Positions 1-11,060 of a DNA stretch of 64,000 nt are shown in pieces; within the stretch, counting starts at the first letter, position 1; every line of letters begins with the position of its first letter. Made by a program: the position numbers and the translations under genes. A model generated the notes under the pieces. It was not told the DNA's origin and did no database searches. It saw only the letters and a list, made by a program, of their open reading frames with translations. Source of the stretch: Syngnathus acus (Eukaryota; Chordata; Actinopteri; Syngnathiformes; Syngnathidae); assembly GCF_901709675.1 (NCBI RefSeq), contig NC_051088.1, positions 5,545,664 to 5,609,663 on the forward strand. Direction: 5' to 3'.

Positions 1-369
1 AGTCCTTGAGCAAGAAACAAAACCCTCACACTTGTTGCTGATGCTGCGTCATCAGTAGGTGAATGATGAGATGGTGTGAAAGCGCTTTGAGTACCTTGAA
101 GGTGGAAACGTGCTTAGTATAAGCACATTTACCATTTGAAAGTGACATATTCTACACAAAACAAACTGTAACCCATAAAGCAGTGGGCCAACATAGTGTC
201 ACAGAATAATGATACAATTTCCAGTATTTAATCTCCAGGTTTCTCTCTCTCACTCTCTCTCTCTTTCACTGACTTGATCATGAAATTTTTTCAAAAGCTC
301 ATCACCAAAATTAGGGTACTTATTAGTTAAACTTATGCATAGTGTTGGTAGAACAAAAAGACAGCTTAC

Positions 370-465
370 CTCCAGAGTGGAGTGGTGTGCCACACAGCAA
401 GACCACTCCTTGGCCTTCACGAACTCTCACTGGATTTCTTTTTTGAGTCTTGAAATTCTCCAAGT
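370..465 (-). CDS. cntn3/4/6-like: Contactin exon: start of Ig domain 2
   Basis: This 96-bp exon is too short to show as a long ORF but is clear in context. Read on the minus strand, it follows an AG acceptor (466-467) and ends at a GTAAG donor (369-365). It completes the Tyr codon begun in the previous exon and reads [15 protein letters not shown], then [17 protein letters not shown]. That is the linker between Ig1 and Ig2 and the B strand of Ig2 with its first disulphide Cys (LLCG). In known CNTN3-6 proteins this stretch is very similar, including the run [10 protein letters not shown]. The RNPVRV portion differs from the usual RSTVSV of CNTN3-6 and is closer to the DPV-type sequence of CNTN2. 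The exon ends in phase 1. The rest of Ig2 is outside the window. Confidence 0.88.
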
Positions 466-2357
466 CTGTTAACATTAAAAATACAATAAAGATGAATAAT
501 CATTTTATTTCTCACAAAAGCTATAAAATGAGGCAAACAAGAAATGTCAAGTTCTTTATTGATGGGGGGAAAAAACATCAGTCCTATCTGTGATTTCTCC
601 ATGAATTTATATATGGACTATCATTTGAGGCTTTGTTTCAATGCATAACAATTTAATCTTTTCACGACACATATGTTTGCATAGAAGTAGACACGACTTT
701 TTAAAGTGCTTCAACACTTCTGACTGGGGCAGAAAGCAATTCTTCTCGTACAAGTCACACATGAGTGAATTTAATTGCAATTGCACATTGTTATCACTTT
801 CTGTGTTTCATCCTCTGACTGCACAAAGACCAGCAGCAATTAAATGACTACGACTAAAAGACCAAGTACATGTTGACAAACTTTGAACAATTTGCATCTT
901 GCCTTCATCGTAGATACTGCAGGTAGTGCAAACCAAAACCATGATGCAGCTGCCATAAAATTACATAATCATCACTCAATTGAAAAATACACAAATGAAC
1001 AAAAACATTGAGAGAAAAAATGGGTCTCTGTGTTCCTAATACCCCCATAAAGTTGTTTTCCTATTTTGTAATGGCATATTGTTTATATGCGTCCATGGCC
1101 AACAGAATTTCTGTGGCGGATCCATGATGATATTCTTACACAATCGAAATATTATTTATAGAAACACATACACCCGCTCATGCAGCATAAACTGTAGATC
1201 CCTCCATCTGGACTAAAGCTCAAGAGAATATGTGCTATTTATTTTGTCCCTTTCTTGCGATAATGACACAATTGCTGTGTGACAGTGTGTGTCGAAACAG
1301 GTGGAAGTCAATACAAGCAATTAGCAGCACAAAGCACACAATAAATGGATAGAAAGAAAACGACAGACAGGAAAGAAGTATAGAGTGAGCCCGAAATGAT
1401 TCGTGAAATAAAAAATGTGGAAGAAAATATAAACTTCATATAAAGAGCAAATGATTGAACAGGATTGCATATACTACGTAGGGTAGACCAACATGTATTC
1501 TGCACTGATTAGAAAAGGACACAAGAATCAGATAGTGTCAGATATTGTGGGGTTATTGAACAGTGGGAATAAACCGAAAATAAATTAAATACAGTCAAGA
1601 TAAATAATTAAATACAAGGTAGACAAGGTATACTTCAATTAAAAATATAGAGAGCGAATAAAAATGTCAATCACTAATATGCCACATTTGTAGGTCAAGA
1701 TTAGGAGGATAAGAGGCTTGTCAGGGAAAGTATACAGACTTGTGTTTGCTTTTTTTTTCCTAATGAGTTAATGTGGGCTATATTGTAATCTACTAAACAT
1801 GTGCTAAAATGAAGGCTAAAAGGTTGACAAGTGGATAGTGAAAAACCTTGGCTGCAGTGGCAAAGACTTAATAAATCTCTCACTACATGAAAATGGAGAT
1901 GCAGCATACATTTTCTAACATTGCTTAAAGCTTACCTTCGATGAAGTATCCAAAACAAAAACTATGTATGGACTGGTGATATAAGCTTCGCTGATTCGTG
2001 AAAGTCACAATTGTCTTTTTCTTGGCAAATATTAGTCACCCTGATACAAAATTGTTGCCAATAAATGGTGACTGTTTTGTCAGCCGACTATTTTGCTGCA
2101 GCCCAACACCAGAGTAATATACCATTTTTTTAATGTTGGCTATATAACTGATCTATCCAAACATGTACTAATATGCAACAAAATGCAACAAAAGAATGTG
2201 CCACTCTTCAACGTGGCAGCGTTCCCAGAGGAAAATCTACCAGTATCTATTAAAGACACACCTTTTTTTCCACACAAAGTGATTCCAGGTGTCAAGATAA
2301 ACTATCATGAGCAACTTTTTGTACATGAGCAACTAAAGTCAGTCTTCCATTTCACAT

Positions 2358-2595
2358 TCCATCCATCCATTTTCAACACCACTGATCCTGAACAGGGTCG
2401 CGGGGGGTGCTGGAGCTTCTCCCAGTGGACATCAGGCAAAAGGCAGACTACAACCTGAACTGGTCGCCAGCCAGTCACAGGGTACATAGAGAGACAAACA
2501 ACCAGTCACACCCACATGCACACCGCCAGTGAGCGAGAATCAATCCAATGCTGCCCACACAGGTCAGGAGCGTGTGTGTCCCCCTACACCACTCG
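2358..2595 (-). repeat. L2-type LINE 3' tail (Maui-like), worn
   Basis: On the minus strand this reads as the common fish tail: CACTGGCTGGCGACCAGTTC-like text, then CTGG-x-GAGC-x-CCAGC, a GCGACCCTG-like run, and ends in the ATGGATGGA microsatellite at the low-coordinate end. The same unit appears at four or more other places in the window. The extension to 2595 matches the part that usually precedes it (GACCTGTGTGGGC and neighbours). Assignment to the L2 clade is from memory of fish repeats. Confidence 0.7.
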
Positions 2596-4049
2596 CAAAA
2601 ATGTCACAATATCTACTAAATAAAATAAATTTAAAAAATGATATAGAAGTTTGCATGCAGCTATAAAATGTCATGGCATGCACATACATAATTGTGCAAT
2701 ACATTTTTAATCTTAGCGACAACACTTCACGGAGTTCTGCTCACAACCAGTGTTTACCTCTTCTCACAATAATATAGATATGATTATATGACATAACAGT
2801 TTTTTTAAAGAAGAGGCAGAGGTATAAGAAAAAGATAAGACTTCCTAAACTCTGAGAGTGCAACTCCACTAATCAATATTCAAGTTGCATATGCTGAGGT
2901 AGGTGCAAATGAGCTAGACACACTAAAAGCCAACAATGCCTGACAAGCCAAGCTGTTCTGCACTCCTGGATCATTTTATCAAGCCTATCACAGCTCTGCA
3001 CCTCCATGTGCTTCTCCATGCCACTGCTTGGGCTATTTTGAGTGCCTTCAGATCCATGAAATTGAATGTGAATTAGCTGTTTTGGCCAGGTTACTCCAAT
3101 GTGACCCACTGTAATGAATGAGATTATACCAAAGAAAAATCAAAGCTACTCTGTTAGAGGGTAAACTTATTTTGGGTGTTTTTACATCGATGATAAAACA
3201 AGCATTACAGACCCACACAATTGATAATACATTGAAGAAGCCAATGTTGGTTTTGTTTTTTTATTCATTGTTTACTTGAGAGACTTGCCTGCCAACCGTC
3301 GCCTAAAATTTACTCCCACAAAATAATTTCTTAATAACTCTGATTCACATCCACTGTGCCATGTGTGGGAGATCATGAAGTGTTCTGCAGATAATGATCT
3401 GATTCAATTTGTCTGAATTATTTCTTTACTACAAAAAAATTATCTTTGGTCATCTACCTATGCAAGTGACATGCAAAACAAATACTCTCCCACTTGATGG
3501 CAGAAGGTACAATTAATCTATGTTCATACAACAGAATAATAGCTTTATGTTCAGGTAAACAGGGATTCATTTCACACTGAATAAGTAAATTAGTGAGTAC
3601 ATTAGGACTGGCTTATTATGGGATACAGTCTAGACAGTACCTTTTACATTTTTGTTTGGTGGTGTGCCATGAGAAACACCACAGTAAAGTGTCATGGACA
3701 GAAACATGAGATTAAACAAAGACTGAAATTATAAACATTTTAGTTGGATTTATTTAATGTTATCTTTGATGTATTGAAAAAAGCTCATCGTTTTAAATAC
3801 TGAAAAAAATGTGTCTGATTGTTTACATTTATTTTTCCAAGACGATAACCAGATTAAAATAGAGATATAAAATAATCTCGAAATCCATTTTCTTCCTCTA
3901 AATGTGTAATGAGGTTTCTTAATCTGTACTGTACTGACGCAACCAATGTAAAATTAGCATATGTGTTTCAGATTTAAAGAAAATAATGACATCAAAAATT
4001 AAGAGTTAAATGTGTTCTGAAAATGTATACTGTATTTATATTTATATTC

Positions 4050-4292
4050 TATAAACCACGACTTTTTGCACAAGCTTTGAACCCTGTGATTTATAGTCCA
4101 GTGTGTTTTATCTATGGATTTTTCATGATTTTTATGATGTTGTGTGATTTGTGCATTTTCTCTTACTATATATGGAAATAAAACATTAAATCACCCGTGG
4201 CCAGTGTGGCTTATATCTGAAAAAAAAAAAACGTGGATTTTCCCCGAATTTTAGCTGGTGTGGCTTTTATTTGGGTGCGGTTTATATTATAT
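4050..4292. mobile_element. Relic of a TA-flanked TIR DNA element
   Basis: The left part (ATAAACCACGACTTTTTGCA, AAGCTTTGAACCCTG, TTTATAGTCC) and the right part (GCCAGTGTGGCTTATAT, AAAAACGTGGATTTTCC, GAATTTTAGCTGGTGTGGCT) match a widespread fish family whose ends read as CGGACTATAAG-type sequence. It is diverged and has lost clear terminal repeats. Confidence 0.5.
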
Positions 4293-6851
4293 GTATTTTT
4301 ATATGTATATATTTTAATATGTTCTTTTGAGCAATACTTATTTGTTCTGACTGCACTGCAGGGTGCTTTTGTCAGCACACAATATAGTGCATACAATAGA
4401 GAAATACATAACACTAAGGCAAATAAAGAGTGTCTAGCCTCAAAAGTGTGAATAATAACCACACAAACACAGACATTTTTATGTTTGAAATGTTTTACAG
4501 CTGCTTAGTAAAATGCAGTCAATCATCACTTTTCTTAATGCTTTCAACTGTTCCCTGACTACTTTTCCTTTCTTCTCAAAATAACACTGCAGAGTGTATC
4601 TACGGGACATACGCAGTACTGCTTTCCTCTGTAAAATTCAGGCCTGTAATTGATTTTTAAGAAACACTGGCTACCTCACAGAGTCCAAAGGTCTGATTTT
4701 AAGCCAGAAGCATTGACTAATGAGTACACAGCTGATGTTGTTCAAGTGGGAAAGAAGAAATAACAAATATGCTACACAGGTAAGATAATAGAATAAAATG
4801 GGGAGAATGCAAAGCAAGAGTAATTACAGGGCTGAATTTGGTAGAAGAAATCACGGGCAGCTAGATACAAGGGAGTCACATCCTGCTTTGCTTTCATATA
4901 TACAGCCATTTCACCCTTCATTAAACACAGTGTTATACCCTTGTGGATTTATACACAGCTCACTAACTCGGCTGTGCATTTCTCCTTATCACGACAGTGA
5001 CCCAATGCAGCATGCCTGACACTGCAATAGTTGATGTCATTTTAAAAAACTTGCTCATTTAGCACCGAAATAACCCAGGCAGATTTGAAAACACAATCTG
5101 GCTAAGCAATCGCCAAAATGATTTAATCCAACACTTGTAATAGGGAAATAGAGACTCTATTTAAAAAAAAAAAGTCATTGTTGTCATCTGGATCAAGAAC
5201 ATTTGTCAGGGTTTAAGTCTGTCCAGATGGTAAGAGAAACTGTTATAGCATCCATCTGGCAGAGGATTACAAGTGTTCTTAACTCATACATATGAGCTGC
5301 ACATTCCTGGATTTGGATCTGCAGTTATCTTTGGCTGAGGCAAATCCAAGACAGTGATAGTGTCAGCAGGGAGTCACATAAAGACATTGTTAAAGACGAT
5401 GTAGTGTTGTTTTTAGAAACAATTGCCCTCTTATGTTCTTAAGAAACCAGCCTTGATTATATTACCAGATACGAATGAAGATCCAAGCCCTGGCTTCATT
5501 GAGGGAGAGCTTTGTCTTTGTCTAACAGCACACGTAGCCGAGGGAGGTGTCAGCCCCGAGGTGTTTGAAAAAGCATATTGCCCTACTCGGACTCGTAGTG
5601 TGTTACAAATGACCCAGGACTGACTCTCATAACTGCTGCTGCACTGTGAGTTATTTTCTTGGCCGAAGACATGCTCAATCACACAACACACTTAATTAAG
5701 TTAAACCAGGACCAATAAATATGATCTATGACATATCAGCCCTGAAACCTGTCCCCAGCTGTTGACAAAACCAGTGAGTCTGAGGTCTGGCCCAGGAGAT
5801 GGATGAGGGCTATCACAATGAAATGCAGTTTAGGTCGTGTCTCAAAAGTGACAGGAAGGATGAATATGACAGAAAACCTGATAGAACATCAGCCCCGCAA
5901 TCTGTACTATACACTGGGGACAAGGACGCACCCAAACCTAGAGATGGGGGTACATGTAGTACTCGCCCTCCGTGCACCAAGAGATCATCTGTGCATCTTC
6001 TACTATATGATATGGCAGACAAACAGACAGGTAGACAGACATCAGCATTCTGTCAAGCTGTACAATCTATTAATCGATATGAGGGCTGTCACTTGATATG
6101 GACACCCATCAACAGAGCAGGCCCCAAGCTCACCTTGCCATCAGAGATGCCCCAGACCCGTATAAAATATGATGGATGAGGCCAGTGATGCAGCAGCTAT
6201 ATGGGGTCTTGTCAAGGCCCCGCCACACAATCACACACTCTTCATGAAATGGATCGCAAGTTTATAAACACATGACAGAGTCAAAGACTCAAATGAAGCA
6301 CTAGAGAGATTGTGTGAATTATATAAACACAAAAAGTTGCTCTGTGTTTTCTCGTTATTAACGCAATGGAGAACGTTGTTATTGCAGGGAGATCGCATCC
6401 GACATTTCCTAGAGAATCGTGCTAGGTTATAATATTTTCAGTAAAATGCTACATCTGTTCCAATGAAACTTTTACTCGGGCAAACATCAGGCTAAAGTGA
6501 AAACATTTGAAGTTCAATTGAGGAGACTCAAACTTTAAATACATTAAATAAAAATAAACCCAAATTGGCTCAGCATAAACAACTTTTTGGGATTGTTTGT
6601 CACCTTGTCACAGGAAAATGTATTTAAATTAGCACAAGGAAATACCAGTAACTAAAATTGAGGATTCCTTGAAACCCCTTCTCTCAATACATGAATTTGT
6701 GAAAAATATCAATTTCATTCGAACCCCTTTTAGCCACAATTTGTGGAAAGATATCAGCAGAAAAATAACTTTCCTCTTAATGGCGGCAAAATGTTTCTGT
6801 TTCAATTGTCTTCTAAACATTGAAAAGAACAGTTTTCCCATATGAACTTAC

Positions 6852-7027
6852 AGGCAATGTGAAGACTGGCCTCTCTGCTGACGATCGTGCCAAATGAGTT
6901 TGATGCCAGACACTGAAATATGCCAGAATCGTCTGCTTTACTCAGATGGTTAATGTGTAAATTTCCTCCCGTAAGGGAATATCGTGACCCCGATGTTGGC
7001 ACGATGAAAGAGTCATTAAGCCTCCAC
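6852..7027 (-). CDS. cntn3/4/6-like: Contactin exon: second half of Ig domain 1
   Basis: The 176-bp exon has acceptor TTTTCACAG just above 7027 and donor GTAAG at 6851-6847. Its first base completes the Arg codon begun in the upstream exon. It then reads WRLNDSF, RYSLTGGNLHI, DDSGIFQCLASN and FGTIVSREASLHIA. This contains the Ig1 core Trp (YRW motif across the junction), the D-x-G-x-(F/Y)-x-C signature of the F strand with the second disulphide Cys, and the G-strand run GTIVSREA that is a hallmark of contactins. An N-glycosylation sequon (NDS) lies near the start. The exon ends in phase 1 after the Ala codon, which fits the next exon at 370-465. Both halves of Ig1 appear intact, with no stop or frameshift. 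Confidence 0.92.
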
Positions 7028-7472
7028 CTGTGAAAAATAAGACAGAGCAAAAAGAGCGAGTAAGTCATAATCAAAAATATCTTTTAAAGAATGAAGAAAT
7101 ACTGCAACTAGGATTCTTTTAAAATCAGAATGGCTTCCTAAAATACAATCGTTAAGAAAGTTTTGCTTCATCAACGTACATAAAACTTCAATTGAATATA
7201 TGGAATGGGAAGTTGCAGACAAACCAACAAACAAATTGTGGCATTAAAAACTTTTACATGGCAGAAATAATAGCACATTTTCATGTCTGATGCCGGCATC
7301 AAACCAAAATGCAATCTCCTGAAATGACCACCAAAGCAGTTTTCTAAAGATTATTCTGGCTCATTTAGGCTTTAAGAGACCTTCTTTCAAAATGAAAACC
7401 TCTAACTTTTTCTGAGAATATCTTTCCATCCTGTCTGTGTGGATGCGAGTGTGGTTTCGTGTTTAATTTGTA

Positions 7473-7547
7473 CTATATATATACATATATACATATATAT
7501 ATGTATATATATGTATATATATGTATATATACATATATATATGTATG
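7473..7547. repeat. TA/TATG microsatellite, self-complementary
   Basis: About 75 bp of alternating ATATAC, ATATAT and GTATAT units. The order of units makes much of it self-complementary, so it could form hairpins or cruciforms. The ORF across it is low complexity and not a gene. Confidence 0.9.
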
Positions 7548-8639
7548 CAGTATCTATTGTAAAAAAATGTCATTTTTAAAAGGGTTGTGGAGACTTTTTA
7601 TTTCCACGGCAGCAGTCTTCCGTTGTAGGTTAAGACAAATGAATTTATCCTTATTGCTCCTAAAAATAGACCAGTTGTTTTCCTCCAGGTGATCAACAGA
7701 GAGATCCAAAATCTACAAAAACCAAAGCCTTTTCCAACATTCACAACCGGTGACCTTTCATAAGCAAAAAGCTGCCAAAGTCATGAGTGCAATATGTTTT
7801 GTTTATTTAACCCTTAATGACCACTCGAATATCCATAAAAGTCACCTCCGTGAAAGAGAAGCAATACAGCATAGCAGTTTGCGAGCAATCTAAATGGAGT
7901 ATATCAACTGCCACCTGGTACTTGCTGTCATTAAAGCTAAATTTAATGTGAGCTGGACATGCTCTTTTGGCATAATAAAAGACTCGTTTTATCAAAGATG
8001 AGTTTGACCGTCCACACAGAAATAGTTAATAAACTGGTCAATGTGCACTTAATTTGATAAACATAATGAGATTTTCTATAATTGTTTCAATTAAACATAA
8101 CAACCAGGATGCAGAAGCTTATAATGCTGGCAGAAGAAGCTGTCTTTCAAGGGGATCATTTCAACCTATTACACATTAAAGGCTATTTGCATTTAACTAT
8201 ATTGTGCTGAATTGCAAATGTGATGTGGTCTCAAAGGATTGATTGTGGCCTTTACACAAATTATAGCATATTTCAGTTTGTTTTCATTTGTCATCTTTTC
8301 TAAGAGGCAAGGTCCTCGGCATTGATCAGTGCCTAAAACAAATGCTGAGACTCTAGAGTACATATTTGGTGGGTTACAGAATTTTTGACATGTAGTTTCT
8401 TAAATGTGAAAAATTTTGAGTATCATTTGTCTTCCTGACCATCAAGGTCTTTTGCAGGATTCTTTTGAGTTGCTATATGGTTTCAGAAAGAAAACAGTAA
8501 GTTAAGGAGACTCCCGCAGATCCATATCCACATGTGGCATTGATCAATAGCTTTGTCCAATAAATTTATGATGCTCTTTTTTTGCATGTGTATGTGTATT
8601 GGGCATACATCAGAAAAATGAACAAATGTCCTCGAAAAC

Positions 8640-8965
8640 ACGATTTGAATCGGAAAATCACTTTTGATTCAAAAGATGCGAGTACATCAAATCGAACTGA
8701 ATCGAAACGTTCCACTTTAAAACTTATCAAGATACTTCTGTCATTTATCGGAGAAATTTATATTTGAAATAAATGCTACATTAAAGTTACCTACTGACAA
8801 ATTCACCCATATTGCACAATGACAATAAGAATCTCATTGCATTATACCCTGTCAAATTGGGCTGTATCATATTGGATTGAATCGCAATCACTTAATTGAC
8901 CTCAATCAGATTGTTCCACTTCAAAATAAAACGTCTTTAAATCGTATCACATCCCATGTATCAAG
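8640..8965. repeat. Worn hAT-like DNA-transposon relic
   Basis: Two blocks (8640-8715 and 8858-8965) contain repeated GATT(T)GAATCG-type words and end in GTATCACATCCCATG, as in a fish hAT family whose ends read GTGATG..GATTGAATCG. The middle is diverged and no target duplication is visible. Confidence 0.35.
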
Positions 8966-8989
8966 TTAAAGAGCATAATGTCTTTTAGT

Positions 8990-9215
8990 GAAGGGATGCA
9001 CAAAAAATTTACATAATACTATATTTTTTGAAACAATAAGTCACTCTGGAGTATAAGTTGCACTACTGCAAAAATGCAGGACAAATAAGAAAAAGTATGT
9101 GCGAGTCACATTTTTGGTTGGTTTGTTTTTGAATCAGGTGTGTTGCAGTTGTGACACATCTGAAACAGGCTAGAAAGGGGCTCTTGAGGATCGAACTTGG
9201 GCAGCCCTGGTGTAG
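8990..9215. repeat. Remnants of two DNA-transposon ends
   Basis: Segment 9025-9075 (AATAAGTCACTCTGGAGTAT, AAGTTGCA) resembles the subterminal part of the element at 55066-56576. Segment 9128-9215 (TCAGGTGTGTTGCAG, GGATCGAACTTGGGCAGCCC) resembles the end of a common fish hAT MITE. Both are short and degraded. Confidence 0.4.
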
Positions 9216-9544
9216 CGAGAGCATCTATGTATATACGTATGTATATGTGTATGGCGTTTGAGCCAACAAAAAGACCATTTGGAAACTCAAAGAAAAATGT
9301 TCAAATGTGCCGTTCTGTTATTCAGAGTGCCCCAAAAGGGAGTGTTGTAACCCAAAGTGTCAGGCAGTACAGATGGAAACAGTTCAATCGAGTATGTTCT
9401 GCCTCTCCAAACACACAAACTCTCAGGCTGTGCCCATATTCACAGGCTGGGTCCTCCGAAGGCCGCGTGGCTTCACTTCTGTGGCGGATGGACCAATTTT
9501 CCATTTTTTTTTTTCGCAACAGGTCTTAAACATAAAACCCTTTT

Positions 9545-9761
9545 GTGTACAGCAGGGGTCTCAAACTCCAGTCCTCGGGGGCCGCATTCCTACATGTTTT
9601 CCAAGTTTCCCTCATTAAACACACCTGATTCAATTATCAGGCTCCTGCAGAACGTGAGGATGAACTGATCATTTGAATCATATGTGTTTAACGAGGGAAA
9701 CTTGGAAAACATGTAGGAATGCGGCCCCCGAGGACTGGAGTTTGAGACCCCTGGTCTACAG
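9545..9761. mobile_element. Palindromic hAT-type MITE with 8-bp target duplication
   Basis: The element (9553-9753, 201 bp) starts CAGGGGTCTCAAACTCCAGT and ends with the reverse complement. About 70 bp at each end pair with a single visible mismatch (CTCATTAAA versus CTCGTTAAA). It is flanked by GTGTACAG (9545-9552) and GTCTACAG (9754-9761), an 8-bp duplication with one difference, as hAT elements make. There is no coding capacity. The near-identical arms suggest a fairly recent insertion or one kept alike by hairpin-mediated conversion. Confidence 0.88.
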
Positions 9762-9823
9762 CAAACATGCTTTTAGAGTGCTTGCTACCACCCAGAACAC
9801 TGAGCGATGCCTGTAGGCTTTAC

Positions 9824-9956
9824 CTGTATGAGGGCGGGGGATGGCCCTGGGCCTCGCAGCTAAACACCACTTCTCTCTGATTCTCTCCAGGCTGAAGGGG
9901 AAACACCACACTGCCGGGTTGTTTGGTAAACACAGGCCTAAGCAAAAGTCTGTTAC
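9824..9956 (-). CDS. cntn3/4/6-like: Contactin exon: first half of Ig domain 1
   Basis: This 133-bp exon is bounded by acceptor ..CGTATAG above 9956 and donor GTAAAG below 9824. The Gly codon is shared with the signal-peptide exon. The exon encodes NRLLLRPVFTKQPGS, VVFPLQPGENQREVVFSCEA and QGHPPPSY, ending in phase 2 inside the Arg of the YRW motif. The layout is the N-terminal strand and B strand of the first contactin Ig domain: the (G/R)P(V/I)F motif, the FP motif, the first disulphide Cys in FSCEA and the G-x-P-x-P-x-YRW motif. The mature N-terminus is probably around Asn-Arg at the exon start. The spacer PGENQREV is somewhat unlike the mammalian CNTN3/4/6 sequences I remember, so it does not decide the paralogue. 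Confidence 0.9.
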
Positions 9957-10954
9957 CTATACGGAGACACACAAAAATATGTATATCAGTATTGATGCCT
10001 CGAGTAAACCTAAAATTTGTTTTGTACATGTAGGCAGGTAGAGCACAAGGAAGCAAATGGGATAAGATCCTGTACATAGAGAAAGGCAGAGTCACGCAGA
10101 AATCTATTTCTTTCAGGGTCAACAAGGAACATAAGCTGACAGTATTTCTTCTTATGAAAATGCATCTGTTAAAATTAAATTAATCATTTAAAACTACAAG
10201 AAGAATACATTTGGCCATTTTTTCCAATGTCACAGAGAGTTTGTCTAAAACGGTGAAAGCTTTAATAGCTGCAAATGGAGAACCACTGCATATTTATAGT
10301 CTCACTTCGCTCGCTTGTCCAGGGGAAATTGTCTGCTATCTAAGTCAGAATGTTAAGCATGGGATTTTTGGAAACGATAAAAAAAGATTATTCCAGAAAA
10401 TGAATAAAAAAACGAAAAGCAGTGTGATTTTTTTTGTGCAGAATTCCCTCCCTATTTTAATTAGACAGGTGCAACAGTGAATACAATAGTCCGCAAGGCT
10501 CATGGTAATTGCATTGCAAACAATAGATGCTTGGAGTAATTGTAAAGGGAATTTATTATAGACTTTTTGAGAATGCATTTGCATTTGTGTAATGGCACAG
10601 GAATAAGAAAGCTGTGTAGGTTAGACAACTTATTCGTAGGAAAAGCAGGTTTCTAGAGCATTGAGAGTACAAGGCTTAGCCCCAAAAATAACTGAGAAGG
10701 TGGAGATGTTTGACAAGAGGCCTTGTGTGCCGATTGTTCGCCTCCACAAGGAAAAGCCTCTCGAAAGGTTACACAGGCTAAAAGGCCGTGGTTTTGTTAG
10801 ATGATGGATGTCTGTCAAAGTACTGCGAGGGAGGACATTTTAACAAGGAGTGTAAAACCGATAGAGATTAGGTAATGTGTTTTTTTTACCAAAAAGCATC
10901 TGTCAATGTTTGTTTTCTATGCTGAAGAGATTTCGTACCATGTGAATGGAAGTG

Positions 10955-11060
10955 TGACTAACCGCCGACTAGTCCAGATTGTACCCTGCCTCGTGTCCAA
11001 AGCCAGGATTGCCTCCAGCTCATTTGTGACCATAATATGGAAAGGTGGTGCAGAAAATTG
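10955..11060 (+). repeat. Worn L2-type LINE tail
   Basis: The text GCCGACTAGTCCAGATTGTA, CCCTGCCTCGTGTCCAAAGC, GATTGCCTCCAGCTCAT and the ending AGAAAATTGATG follow the fish L2 tail with many substitutions. This is an old copy. Confidence 0.5.

Larger units (their letters stand above)
466..6851 (-). other. Contactin intron (Ig1-Ig2 junction)
   Basis: About 6.4 kb without any supportable exon. It contains an L2 tail (2358-2595) and a worn TIR-element relic (4050-4292). The remaining sequence is AT-rich and I recognise nothing in it. Overlapping short ORFs around 5799-6179 and 5423-5691 have no conserved motif and no splice logic. Confidence 0.75.
7028..9823 (-). other. Contactin intron inside Ig1
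   Basis: This 2.8-kb intron splits Ig1 at the YRW motif. It holds an AT microsatellite (7473-7547), worn DNA-transposon remnants (8640-9215) and the well-preserved palindromic hAT MITE at 9545-9761. The stretch 7550-8640 shows nothing recognisable. Confidence 0.75.

Noticed and set aside
5799-6179. Overlapping plus-strand ORFs of 126 and 97 codons
   Set aside because: Two frames are open over the same stretch, with no conserved motif and no splice sites in register. They lie in an intron of a minus-strand gene and look like chance.
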